Origin: Isoetes taiwanensis
Taxonomy: Eukaryota; Streptophyta; Lycopodiopsida; Isoetales; Isoetaceae
Length of the DNA: 64,000 nt
Assembly (NCBI GenBank): GCA_021234155.1
Contig: JAJEKV010000108.1
Coordinates: 2,140,499 to 2,204,498 of the forward strand
Direction of reading: 5' to 3'
A program made the position numbers and the translations under genes. Shown one piece after another: positions 35,999 to 48,110 of the stretch. The notes beneath the pieces are model-generated. The model did not search any database. It saw nothing but the letters and a program-made list of their open reading frames with translations, and was not told the DNA's origin. Numbering within the stretch: position 1 is the first letter of the stretch; every line of letters begins with the position of its first letter.

Positions 35999-36652
35999 AA
36001 TGTCTACGAGCGCCAGCGTCTCCAGTTTACCTCACCTCCATGCTCTCAACAACTTGCTTCAGGTTTGGCTTTGATTTTACAAAATTTTCTCATCATTTCC
36101 TTCCTCCATAGCTCCCTTTCAAGTCTTTTTGAATCTCACAGGGTAAGGATAAGTTTACTCGCAACGAGCTTAACAAAATTGCAGAGGATCTGTCAAGGAG
36201 AGATCTTAGAAAAAATTGGGTCTTATTTCCCCTGGGTGAAGCCACACATCATAACGTTATTGCAGCAATTATGATGCCAACGTATTTGTTGCAGCCTTTG
36301 CAGAAGTAGGAAGGAAGTATTATGGTATGACAAGCGTAAGGTGTTTCAGGTTTAGATTTTCTGTGTATGGTAGCCTTGTTGGTATCATAGTAAGCTTGTA
36401 CTCAAGAAGGTATCTGGGTATGTGGAAAAGCAGACATTGGGTTGCAATCTGTCATGTTGATGGTGTTTGGTACAACTTGGACAGTGACTTGCTCTCTCTC
36501 AAGGCCTTTCATGAAGGAGGAGTGGGTTAAAGAGATTTTTAGATGCAATTCTCATTGATAGAGGAAGGTATTCGCATTTGTTGATAGAAGTTATCAAAGA
36601 CATCTTGGAAATGATTTGTGATCAGAAAGGGTTGCCATCTTATCCACTTTAA
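35999..36652 (+). pseudogene. Josephin-like deubiquitinase, frameshifted
   Basis: Family of ataxin-3/JOSD cysteine proteases that remove ubiquitin. Exon 1 reads VYERQRLQF, then after a shift HLHALNNLLQ, ending at 36062 with a GT donor. Exon 2 starts at 36142 (GKDKFTRNELNKIAEDLS, then LRKNWVLFPLGEATHHNVIA). Further blocks in changing frames are YDANVFVAAFAEVGRK, WYDKRKVFQ, SLVGIIV and MWKSRHWVAICHVDGVWYNL. The expected catalytic His is in SRHWVAI and the Asn/Asp in WYNLDSDL. The C-terminal block FLDAILIDRG runs to a TAA at 36650-36652. The usual catalytic Cys codon, just after QRLQF, is not readable: the bases there are TTTACCTCACCTCCAT. At least four frame changes occur. It is either a decayed copy or a real gene in error-prone sequence. 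No ATG is clear upstream. Confidence 0.75.
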
Positions 36653-39600
36653 GATTGGTAATTGATGTTATATGTGACAGGCATGACTGTGTAAGATATG
36701 TAATGCAGAGAAGCATTGGGGAGCTCATTGAAGAGTTCAAGGTAATGTTATATTTCAAGAAACCACAAAGTATGGCATTATTGACACTTGCAGTATTTAT
36801 GATAAATTTTACATGTGAAGGTTCTACCTTGGAGGAGCAAACTGGATTTATGGATAAAAGAATTATTTGTCTGATTCTTTTCCCACTAGATGCATCATTA
36901 TGCATGTGCAATGCATGCAGATTAATGCTAAATTATTGTAGCTTCCAAAACTTGGGCTGCTGCTGATGAATCTTTGCCTTCCTCGTCCCCTTCCTTCTTA
37001 TTCCAGGTTCCTTAATTTCATTTGGTCCATTTGAGGTTGTAATGAAATTACAGCCTAGAAAGATTGCTGCCAGATTCTTGCTCCAGCTGCTGTATGTGTG
37101 CAGATGCACTTTGCGTTCGTTGATGTAGTCCCATTTATGCTTTAGATTACTTGAGGCTTAAGTGGAAATTGGCTTCATGCGGCAGGAAACTATCCAAGTG
37201 CACTGGGACACAAAACATTCTAGAAATTGAAGAGGCAAAGGTATACCAATATGGTTTCATTCTCTCCGTGCAGGGTAAAGCGTGTAAGTTCCTTCTTCCA
37301 TTCTAATGGTTTAGTGTTGCATATTTGCAGGTGACCTTTGCGTGCATCAATGGTTTGCAGCTCTAAACAAACATGTCAGATAAACCATTTCCCTGTTACA
37401 TTTATCGCACTTGGGAGAGTGCTTGCAAAATCTTAGAAAGTCTGGCATATCTTTCTAAGACATCCAAGATACACGGGCCTCTGTCTGTGCCTGACAAATA
37501 TCTTGAGCATATAAATTTGATATGATTTGTTTGCCCCCAAACTCTGTAAAGACTGCATGACTAGCTGCTTGCTTTATGACTGGATTTCTTATTGTGTGTG
37601 GAATTTCTCACGATCTTCTATTTGTTGGGCATGATGCATTCGTTTTCCCGGATGCTGACGTTAGATGGAATAAAGTTTTTATATGCATGGGCAGTTAAGA
37701 ATTATACATTATCTAAGAACATGTTTGATTTTTAAAATAATGTTCAGATATTATTTTAAATTACGGTTGATTGTGAAAGATTTGTATTTTATTATTATTT
37801 TAATGTCCACGAAGACCACAAGGCCAGGTGGGACGGAACTATACATAGATGCAACTTTAAGCAACTTTGCACCATGGGAGGCTTACCTATTCTATGGTTA
37901 TAAAATAAAACATATGTTTGATCATAAAGTTTAAAAAGAAGTACAATTTTAATTATTATTTTTATACGTTTGCCTGGCCTTAGTGGACAACTTTTGGAAG
38001 CAATTCTAGAGTGTCGCGTTCTTTTCCAGTGGTTTGTGCGAGGTGGTACCTTTACATTTCGCGTCGTTGAATTTGATCTCTGTCCGAAAATTCAAGGGGA
38101 AATTACGAATAATGTTACGTAGCATTTGGGGTATGCATACCACTTTGCCAAATCGATTTGATTTTAGAAACCATTTAGTTTTTGTTCTTGCGGCACTCGG
38201 CGGCAAGTAAATTCTTAATATTTCAAAGCTATTTAGAAGTTTGCAAGTACGTCGTGAGGTAAATTTTTGTATTTCAAAGCTATTTCAAAGATCTTGATGG
38301 AAGTAATGTTTTGTGTCACGACTATGTAGATTTGCTTAGGATACGCTTTCTTGGATGGATTCCATCTTTGGATGCATGTAAAATCTGAATGGATTAGGTG
38401 TTTGGGTGGAACTCAGAAATCTTGCCTGTTTTGGGCAAATGTTATTCTTTATTGATGTTTAAACCGCGGTGAAATTCCATCCCAGATTGACATCAATTTG
38501 ATCTTAGGAGATATGGAGAAAAAGCGGAGCAAAAAACAAGTCTACGGGAGATATGGAGCAAAAGCGAGGAAGGCAAAAACCAAGAGATTGTTGTTGCGAT
38601 GCGGTAAAAATGATATTATGTTTGCATTGGCTCTTCACATGGTATAACACTTACACACAAAACAACATCCTTAGACACCTGAAGCACATGATTGATTTCC
38701 TTCTCTACCCAAGGCAGGTAGATATTTTTCCTCTTCCCATGAGCATTTCCCTTGAGCATTTGTATTGTTAGCGGGTGAAGTCAGGTGGTCCATTCTAACC
38801 TGCTTGAGTGTGGCCTTGTGGTTGTGGGATTTCTTGGGATGGCAGCGAAGGCGCAACCTTTCAATTTCAAAAAACCTTACAAGAATTGGGTCCAAATACC
38901 ACATTGTGGCTATTACTTTATACGAAGCTTATTATAGCTTTTCGGCTTAGTAAAATTTGGAAGTCACGGATTGGGAGGCGATATATTTTCATTTACGTAG
39001 GCAATAAAAAGAATCTTGATGGCTACTCATGCCTTGGAAGCAGATTAAGCGGAATTGCAGTACAATAGAAATTTGGAGCTGAGTGAGTTTAGGGTGAGCT
39101 TGAGTTGAAGCATGCATACGCACTTAATGAGTGGAATGGAGTTGTCTACTATTGCCCATTTTACTTCTCAATGATATTCGGTGATCTTATGAGTCTTAAG
39201 CAAAAGCAATATATGATGAACAATATCTTACATAGAGCTCAATGCTTAAACGTGTCTATTATAGATTTATTGCTAAAGTAGGTTGTAGATGATCTTGCAA
39301 TGTCTTAGTCAAACAAAAATAATCCATGATCAACATTTTCTCGATTTCGATGTCTATAGATTTGAGACTTTCCTTTGAGCAAAGCATACTTTTGCAATGG
39401 TGGAGCATCTTTATTGATGCTCTTTTCAAATTGATAGACTTGCAAAGATAGAAAAGAATAGCAAACAGCAGGTTCCAAGTCGAATTAAAGAAGATGCTAC
39501 AAAAGGTGTATCAATTAAAAGTACTTTCTGATAATTCAACCATGACGACTTACCTAATCTCATATTACTTGCCATTTACGCTGCTTCACAATGCCAAGGT

Positions 39601-39950
39601 CGATTTTAAAAGGTAGTTACCGCGGTAGGTGAACTTAGTGAAAACAAATCTTGATCTTCTGAGGCTACATTCATCAATTATCCATGTTATAATAATGAGT
39701 GCTTTGAGTTCTTTGATGGAAATACCAGCACGAGCTGCGTTTTTTTGATCCAAAGGAACAAGTTAAACTACAATTCATCCAGTTGACAACATTCTGAAAT
39801 TTACGATCAAGTTGCCACTTTACGCTCATAGAGCACTGGGGTCTATCTATCACATATTTCACAAACTATGCATTGTGACTAAAAAGTGGGCCAGGATGTA
39901 TCAAGGAAGTTACAAAATTTGTTTTTTGCACACATATTTGTTCTTGCTAA
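36653..39950. other. No gene seen
   Basis: Unidentified DNA without recognised motifs. It probably includes the 3' flank of the Josephin-like gene. Confidence 0.4.
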
Positions 39951-39954
39951 GCGC

Positions 39955-41735
39955 ATGAATGGCATAGAACCTCTTGCTTATATAAGTGGGAACCTAGCAA
40001 GTTGTTACACACAAGAATGTTGGTGCCTTCTTGATGTAGTTATCACATATCAAACATGCTTTACCACATAGAAAGGAACCATCTCGACAATGAATTTGAT
40101 GTATTACTGAGATAAACTTTTAAAGGATAGGCTCTCACCTTTGAATCTTTGTAGCCTTGCAGCCTTGATGGCCCTTGTTTTGTACAGCTACTTGGATGGT
40201 TTAATTTGAATTAAGATAGTAGAATTGAGTGTTTCTTTTGATGCGGGTGCATAAAGGCGATTAAAACCCTCACGATGGCTCTCTAAACTCTGGCGATTGC
40301 TTTTTATTTTTTCAGCTATATATTTTTCTTGGCAAAGGAAGGCTATGGCACATGATCCCAATCAATGCAGGAAGGAAAAGTAGTCTTTGCATGGTTTTTT
40401 TTAATCGGGCGATCTTAAACTTGTTAGGGATCAAGGGAGCTTGAAGTTTTGTGTAGGGTTCACCGGCAATAATGAAGGTGAGTGAAGAAAAAAGATCTCC
40501 GAGTTTTAAAAAGAAACCTTTTGGTTTTGCCATGTTGTCTGCCATATTGCTGTCGAAAGTAGCATATACAAACCAAAAACCACAATGTTTCCAAAGTGCA
40601 AATGCTGTGGTCGAGGGGAATATAAGCCATAAATCACGTATACGGATCGAATCACTATAAATCTATCTTCTTGTACTTGTATACACCATAGATTGTGGCA
40701 CTAGGGGGCATAGCCAGAGATTATTCACATAGCAATAACCATGAGTTAAGACCATTATCCCGTGGCCTTAACCTGTGGGCACCGCCACCAGGCACAGATT
40801 GGTGCCAGTGGGAATCCTAGGTGGACCTAACTTATATAGAAATTTGAATGGCATAGAACCTCTTTGCTTATATAAGTAGAACCTAACCAGTTGTTACCAC
40901 CAGAATGTTGAGTACGCTTCTTGATGTGGTTATACATATCCAAACATGCTTTACCACATAGAAAGAGAAACCATCTCACGACAATGAATTTTAGTGTATT
41001 CGCGAGATAAACTTTTACGAGATAAAATCTCACCTTTGAATCTGTAGCCTTGCGACCTTATTGTACTTGTTTTATTTTGGCTGCTTGGATGGTTTAATTT
41101 GATTAAGATAGTAAATTGGTGTTTCTTTGTCTCGCGGGTGCATGAGCTTGGTCCGGCCCTCGATGGCTCTCTAAACTCACATTTGACGATTACTTTTTAT
41201 TTTCAATATATATTTTTCTTGGCAAGAGGCTATGGCACATGATCCCAATCAATGCCTGGGAAGGGAAAAGTAGTCTTTGCACTTGGTTTTAATCGGGGCG
41301 ATCTTAAACTTTGTTAGGGATCAAAGGGAGCTTGAAAGGTTTTTGTGTAGGGTTCTCGGCAATAGCAATGAAGGTGAGTGAAGAAAAAGATCTCGAGTTT
41401 AAAAGAAACCTTTTGGTTTTGCCATGTTTGATGCCATATTCTTTGTCCAAGAGTAGCATATACAAACAAAAACCACGTGTTTCCAAGTGCAAATGTGGCC
41501 GGTCGGGGAATATATACCATCATTATATTCACGGATCGTCACTAACTCTAAATCTATCTTCATAGCCTTGTATACCATAGATTGTGGCACTAGGGGCATG
41601 GCAAGTTATTCACATAACTTAGCCAACCATAGGTTAAGACAAGTATCCCGTGGCCTTAACCTGTGGGCTACGCCACCGGGGCGCTACAGGTGGTGCCGCG
41701 TGGCATCCTAGGTGGACCCACAACATATGGTGGAA
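39955..41735. repeat. Direct duplication, unit about 0.89 kb
   Basis: Unit A (about 39955-40826) and unit B (about 40848-41735) share ATGGCATAGAACCTCT at the start, GCTATGGCACATGATCCCAA and AAACCTTTTGGTTTTGCCAT in the middle, and CCGTGGCCTTAACCTGTGGG and CCTAGGTGGACC at the end. The order is the same throughout. Differences are mostly one- to three-base indels and short C/G-rich replacements. No coding content is recognised. Confidence 0.85.
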
Positions 41736-43590
41736 ACCCTAACCTAGGCCTCTTTCCGGCCCTAGCACCTAGAGACTCACTTACTCCGTTGAAACTCGTT
41801 TGAACATCGTTCTTGTGGCATAGGCCCGGTGCGGCGGCCCAGTGAGTAGACTTCGTTCTTGGGCAAAGGAAAAGCGGCATCCATTGAGTGAGACACATGG
41901 AGGCACATGGATGCGGAGGAGAGCTTTAGGAGGCGGGTATGTAGGGTAGTAGTTGTGATAGCTTATGGAATTAGCATTCCAGATCGCTGATATCTGTATC
42001 TAGAGTAAGAGCCATCCACAGAACCCAGTTCAACGCATCTTGAACCTAATCAATGAACCTAACCATTAGTTAGATTTGTATGATTAGGTTAAGATGTTTC
42101 TTTATTCTCATGATGTGATGATTATGTGATGATGGTTGATCATGATTGCTCCTCTTGTATTGGGAAGGGGGTAGAGACCTAGGGCCATATGTAGTATGCT
42201 CCTGATAGATCCCTTAGTTCTATTAGATCGCGGCTGTGCATAGGAGCCCACCAGGGCTATGAGGCTATGATATGACTCGGCACCATATAGCGGGGGCTAG
42301 AGAATGTGGAGGATCCTGTAGAGTGGGGGCTTCGGGGATCCCATAGTGGAAGGCTAGGCTTATGAGGTGGAGTCACTTACGTGTAGGTAGAGCATGGAGT
42401 GGAAACACCTCTGGGGCAATAGTGGCCTTGCCTCTCGGGGAATACAGGGTGTTGGCTTGGCTCGTTTGGGGGTTAAGTGAGGTCTGAATGAGTGTGCATA
42501 CGATTCTCTAGCATACGGAACCTCTGAACCACGGGAAGGGAGTGCAACCTTGCCTGCGTCGGTTGAGGAGATGCAACTGGGCTTGATCCAGATGGGTGAT
42601 GCCATGGAGTGCGTGCTCAGGAAGGCTAGAGTCTGTGAGCTGATTTATACATGCTGCAAAGTATGCACGGGGATGGAGTGAATCGCTAGCCATTGTTCTA
42701 TACGTACTTCGCCATTGCCATGACTCGTTGTTTATCTTGAGGCCTGGCCAGGTGGAATCATCCTCCTTACTTAATTACGGCCCGAGGTGGAGCTCTCATG
42801 TTTCTGATTTGTACTTATCATGCTGTATTGGTATATGTGGCGATGCACTACCCTTGAGGTAGTATTTGTATATGTTTGATGCTGGTTACGGTATAAGCCC
42901 CATTTATTATAGGAGCCCATAGGGAAGAGCGCGATGTTCCCTCACTTGGGGATTACCTCGAGTGCGAGGGGTAGGCGAAGGAGCCGTCGCAGTTGTTGAG
43001 CGGACGGGGGATTTCTGCGAGTGTCTTGGTGAGCGCTGGAAATATCTTTAGCGGGAAGCGTCACAATGGTATGGGAAGCGATGTTCTTGGTTGACCGGGA
43101 GCGTATAACCATGAAAGTAGTCTAACAAGCCTATATTAGGTGTGAAATAAACATTTCCACCGTTGAACCCATGAAATAGGGAAAATTGTTTTCTCTGGTA
43201 ATTAGGTCGAGGACTTAGAGTTAAGTGTTAGACGAAGGAATGAGTAAGTCAAATTCATCTTCTAGTAAATTTGGAGTGAAAATTATGCATCTGCATCAAA
43301 TTTCACACCTAAAAATAGGTCGAAGAATCGCCTGTCGGAACCCGAGGTGAAAAATGGCGCAAATCCATAATTGGCGCCTCAAACCATTAGAAAATTCGAA
43401 AATATAAGGTATAATCTGAAGTAATACAAGATTATACATATCTTAATAATTAAATAATTACTAAATATGGTGTAATTAATAAGGGGGCTAATAAATAGGA
43501 GTATTATGGTGGGAGAATATTCCTAAAGGGACCCTCCTTTTTTAAATATCGACACCTCATTCTCTCTCTCAGTAGCCTTTCACCTCCACC
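41736..43590. other. No gene seen; probable LTR-retrotransposon flank
   Basis: Continues from the duplication above with unidentified sequence. Direct proof of an LTR is lacking. Confidence 0.3.
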
Positions 43591-44560
43591 TCTCTCTTGC
43601 TTTCGACCTTACGTCACCCATCTCACAGGCAGAAGTAAGATATGGCTAAGCACCAAACAAAGCGGCCGGGGAAATACAGGCGCCCACCCTCTCCATGGCA
43701 TAGCGTGTGTGAAGGTCGACATATCAAGAAGGTCCCCGAGCACCTTGGCCAAAGCGAGCGGAGGTCCCAGCGGCGGCGGCGGCCGGGCTCCCTTCCGCGA
43801 TGCGAGGAGAGCCCAGCGGCTTGACTCTTGCAGCCGGCCCGGGCAGAAGGCAGCAGTCCAGCCACTTGAATAGAACCTTTGAAGTGGAAGAAGCGGAGGT
43901 GAAAAGCGAGGAGTTGAAAAGGCGGGAGAGCGGGCCCGCCGGTGCCCAAGAAGAAGAGGCAAAAGAAAGTGGCGGAGTAAGTAGGAGGAGAAAGAGGCTG
44001 TGAGAGGAGGAAGCGGGAAGGCGGGGCGGGGAAAGGCGGCTGGCGGAGCAAGGGCGAAGAAGGAGCGATGGACCTCGCGGACCATGCGTTATACCAGGAA
44101 CCTCCCGCGAGGAAGAGGCTGGCCGGGGATGGTGAAGAGGGAGGAGGAGAGCGGCCCAGGACCACAGGCGAGGCCTCCCTCTAGTGGCGGAAGGCACCAA
44201 AGGTGGTGAAGAAGCGAGAAGGTAGAGGGAGCGGGCATTGGCGCTCAGAGCGGGGATGTGAATTTAAAGGCACAATGGCGGCATACAAGGGAGTACCTCA
44301 GGTGGTTGGATGAGTACAATGATTGGTATTGCGCCCGGGGAGAGTCTGGCCGGGTTGTGGGCGGCGGTAGAAAAAACCGGCCAAAGCCGCACCTAGGCCG
44401 GGAGGAAAAACCCAAAAGGGTTCACCGGGCGGCGAGCGACACGTGCGGCGGGGTGTTTACACAGGAGATAAGGCATAGGATGTGCCTGAATCTCCTAATA
44501 AGGAAAGCCCTTGACGTCTCCTTAGGGAAGTGATGCGGGGAGTTGGGATAGATTATATAG
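43591..44560. other. GC-rich island, purine-strand biased, no recognised gene
   Basis: The plus strand is strongly purine-rich (GAGG, GAAG, GGCGG tokens), so the minus strand gives overlapping open frames rich in Ser, Pro, Leu and Arg in all three frames. That pattern is compositional. A TAAATAGG at about 43491 and a TTTAAATA at about 43542 precede it. It could be a retrotransposon leader or untranslated region. Confidence 0.35.
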
Positions 44561-47500
44561 GGTTACCCCAATGACTGGGGCCTGCAAGAAGCAGCCGAGG
44601 CGAGCTAGTGCGGCTCTTGAGGAAGAGTCTACGTACCATCCATGCTAAAGAGAGTTACCCTTATGCCAAAAGGATATTCACTTAGCAGTTAGCGAGAGAG
44701 AGGGCCCTAGGCCCTCAATTTGTAAATTTTTGATTAGAAAAGTTAAAATTTCGTAGCAAATTTGTGTTTTCTTATTAATATAAAAGTTATTTTCCCTGTA
44801 ATTAGAAGAAAAATGTTGGATGCTTGAAATTTAGGAAATAGAACCAATTGTGGTAGAGATTCTTCATAGCATGTAGGAATACCTAGAAATCATAACTACA
44901 ACGAAAATTTGTAAAAAAAATCATCAAAAAGCAAAGAATTTGGAATGGCAAGATTGAGACTTGGCGTAATGGCCTCTGCGTCCCAGAAGCAGGCTGGCGT
45001 TGTGTGATTCACCCGGCCTTTAAAAACATGCTTTTAGGTGTCAGTTTGCTCAAAAATAAGTTGCTAGTTAGCTTAGAATGCGGCCCAATTAGCCATGTTA
45101 GCATCTTTAAATCCCCAAAATCACCAAAATATGGCTCCAAAATAGGCCAACCCGGGTGAGGCCAGCATAAGCGTCTGCGTCAGCAGCAGCGGAGCCATCA
45201 GCCTTGATTCACTTTCGGGTCAACCATTTGACCAAATTAGCAAAATTTGATCAACAAATTGCCATGTAGTGTTTCTTGCTTTGTTTTAGCAAATTTGCAC
45301 TTCATGAGTAGCTCATTTGGACACCGAGCCATAGAACCAAGTAGATCTTAGGTAGGTACCTTTTTGCCTGAACCGAGGGTCACCCATAGTCACATAAAAT
45401 AGGTCTCATTTGCCATTTTTTTTCCTTCTCTGAGCCCACTCAGGGCCCTTAGAAGCGATTTTAGAACCTCCACTTTGATCTTTGCAAGCCATTTTCTACC
45501 TCTTACTACTCAGTAAGCCCGGCTTAACTGAAAGATGGTACAATCGCGCAAGCCACATCCATCGGCTTCACGTAGATCAAGCCTTCTGCGTGTTCGACCA
45601 CTTGTTTGATCTTCATACAACTCTGACTAGAACAACCTACTACGGACATTTATGTGCCAATATGACCCGTGAGGTCACACTTGCTTGGGAAGTTATTTGC
45701 CCACAGGGGAGAATTAGGTTTCTCTTGAGTCACTCACCCAAGCTTTAAGTCGAGTTGGGAGGATCAAAGGCAGCAACCTATGGGATAGGACTAGGACCAT
45801 GCCCGATTACATGACCTGCGGACACAATAGGCATAGGTTACCTTTAAGTCTCGAACTGACCCTTGCCTTTTCATGCACTATAAGTCAATCAACAAGAAGT
45901 AGGGGAACCTCTGACCGACCCTTAGACTTAAGCGCCACTTGATACCCGTGAGACCCAGGATCAAATCCTGAATAGAGTCCTCGCCTCACGAATACCATGG
46001 CACACGGCCTTGGGGGCCACCATCTCTGCAGATCCATGAAGACTACGGCGGCTAGGGGCAAAACCGCGAGAATGGGAGGAAGCGAGGGGAGGCAACAAGG
46101 ATCGCGAGAGGTACATGTAGAGGCCTTGCGGCGGCGGCGACATGAGAGCTTCTGAGCCGCGATTCGGCATCACAGCTCTGTCACCAGCCAGTCATCGGCA
46201 GTACATTTTTGCAAGCGACATCCTCAACTGTCCCTATTGCCGGGAGCGGGGTCTTGGTGTGAGCTCTTAGGCATGATAGCACATGCGAAGGCCTTGGAAC
46301 TTCATCGACTACTCATACGGGAGATTCCAAGGGAGGCGGCGGAGGAACACTCTTATGGGAGACAATGTAGGATATAGCAACCTATGGCGGAATAAGGGAG
46401 ATCTATAGAAGCGGCGAGGAACCTATCATTTCGAGAGGAGGAATTCCGGTCCTGAGCACTCTACAAACCAAGGAGGGCCCAAGCTCAAGCCGACCAGTTG
46501 AGCGGAGCATGAGGAAGGGTCCAAGCGGCATCAACTTGGACAAGCGCCCAGCCAGCATGTGGAGATCATGAAGATCTTATGGCGTGGATGCCTCTGGCTG
46601 ACTTTAACTCAAAGGAAAGGGCACTGGATGGCGAGGCCGCGAGGGAAGGCCACGGCTGCCAGCTACTATCTTCCAGCCCTCAGCCAGGGCCGTGATAGTC
46701 TTCCACAAGGAGTTCAGCCCAAAGAAGAATCCGTGGCGCTTCTCATAGCACTCTCGGGCTTGAGGCGGCGACCGAAGATATCGCCCATCGCGAGCCACAT
46801 CATCCTTTTCAGCGGGGCCGTGCGGCTCCATTGCCTCGACTTTGCGAGAGGGGCACCTTAGGGTCACAATACTTTCAGTGGTAGCCTTACTGACACCAGA
46901 ACTTAGGAACGGTGGCCGAGCACTTGAAGGAAGATGACAAAGAACATCTTTAGCATAGCTTTCAGCAAGGCCTCCGATTGAGGATGTCAAGAACTTCTTG
47001 AACTTCCGAGGCCATTGAATAGTTGTAAAATTTTCTTAAGTTTTGTGCTAAATGTTTTCTTGTACCCATTGTGCTGAACATATCTACTCTATCATGTAAT
47101 CCTTATGTATTAATGGCTATTAAGCGTTTTGTAATGTAAGGCTTTGTATGATTTCCTTTATAATAAAGATAATTCAATTACAAGTAAGATTGATGTACAT
47201 CTAACCCAAATAACATGCATTGATGATCAATCAGCAAATAAGGAGCTTTCAAGTCGCGAGGATCTCAAGGCCGGCTTCGAAGCATAATGGGTACCAAAAA
47301 GGAATTTGTTTGGCGAGAGAACAAAGAAGACTTTTGGCGAGGATATTATGTCACGGAGGGCGGTCAACACAAGGTTAGTGCGAGATGAGGAACTAGATGC
47401 AACACCTCATCAAGCTGACGACACCTCACGATGAGCGCCGCGGGAAGATGGTCACTCCACCTATCCACCTTGTGTTCGGGGAGGTGACAAAGGCCCCTCG

Positions 47501-47930
47501 GCGGGGAAGGGAGGGCTAACCGAGGCGTCGGGGATAGGAGAAGGAAGAAGAAGAACGAGGCCACATCATCATCTAGCTCGACTCATGGAACCCGAATTCT
47601 TCAGTGAGGACAGCTCACAGCTCAAACCCAGTCGGTCGCGACACATCTAGAGCAAGGAAAAGGGCAAGAAAAGGCGGATGACTATCAAAAGGTGGATAGT
47701 GCTATGAGCAACGTATGGAAGACAAAGGCGGGCAGTTCTCGGGGAAAGACAGTCGGGCATGGAGAATTTTGAGCATGGCTTGATGAAATGGAAGAATTGT
47801 GGCAACTCCTCACGGTATGAAAGACAGGATATAGGAAAGTTACTTTCTGACTAACCTTAAATGGACGGCTGAAGGATCTGGTGGAAGGATATGCTAAGTC
47901 AACAAGCTGAAGAGGAACAATGCGGGTTTA
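44561..47930. other. No gene seen; probable degenerate retrotransposon DNA
   Basis: Mixed GC content, no intact frame longer than about 130 codons and no motif that I can name. Confidence 0.35.
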
Positions 47931-47941
47931 AGACCCGGCAA

Positions 47942-48110
47942 AAGGCTTTCCACAAGCACTATGTGCCAAAGGTCTCATACTAGTAGGCAGATCCGTGATT
48001 TCACCGAGGTTGAATCAGGTAGCTTATCGGTGGATAAATTATCTCAGAATTCATGAGGCTTAGGCTCCATGTTCACGGAGTCTGAAGGAGCAGCGGTGAG
48101 GGTTGAACAA
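47942..48110 (+). pseudogene. Retrotransposon gag-like remnant (Gypsy type)
   Basis: In one frame KAFHKHYVPKV, then after a shift QIRDFTEVESGSLSVDK, then after another shift YLRIHEA. The order F--YVP, then F--L-QGS-SV, then Y is that of the plant retrotransposon gag domain. Two frameshifts within 60 codons show decay or sequence error. Confidence 0.45.

Noticed and set aside
43609-44200. Overlapping minus-strand frames of 158-180 codons, Ser/Pro/Arg-rich
   Set aside because: All three minus-strand frames are open at once because of strong purine bias on the plus strand; no motif and no splice or promoter support.
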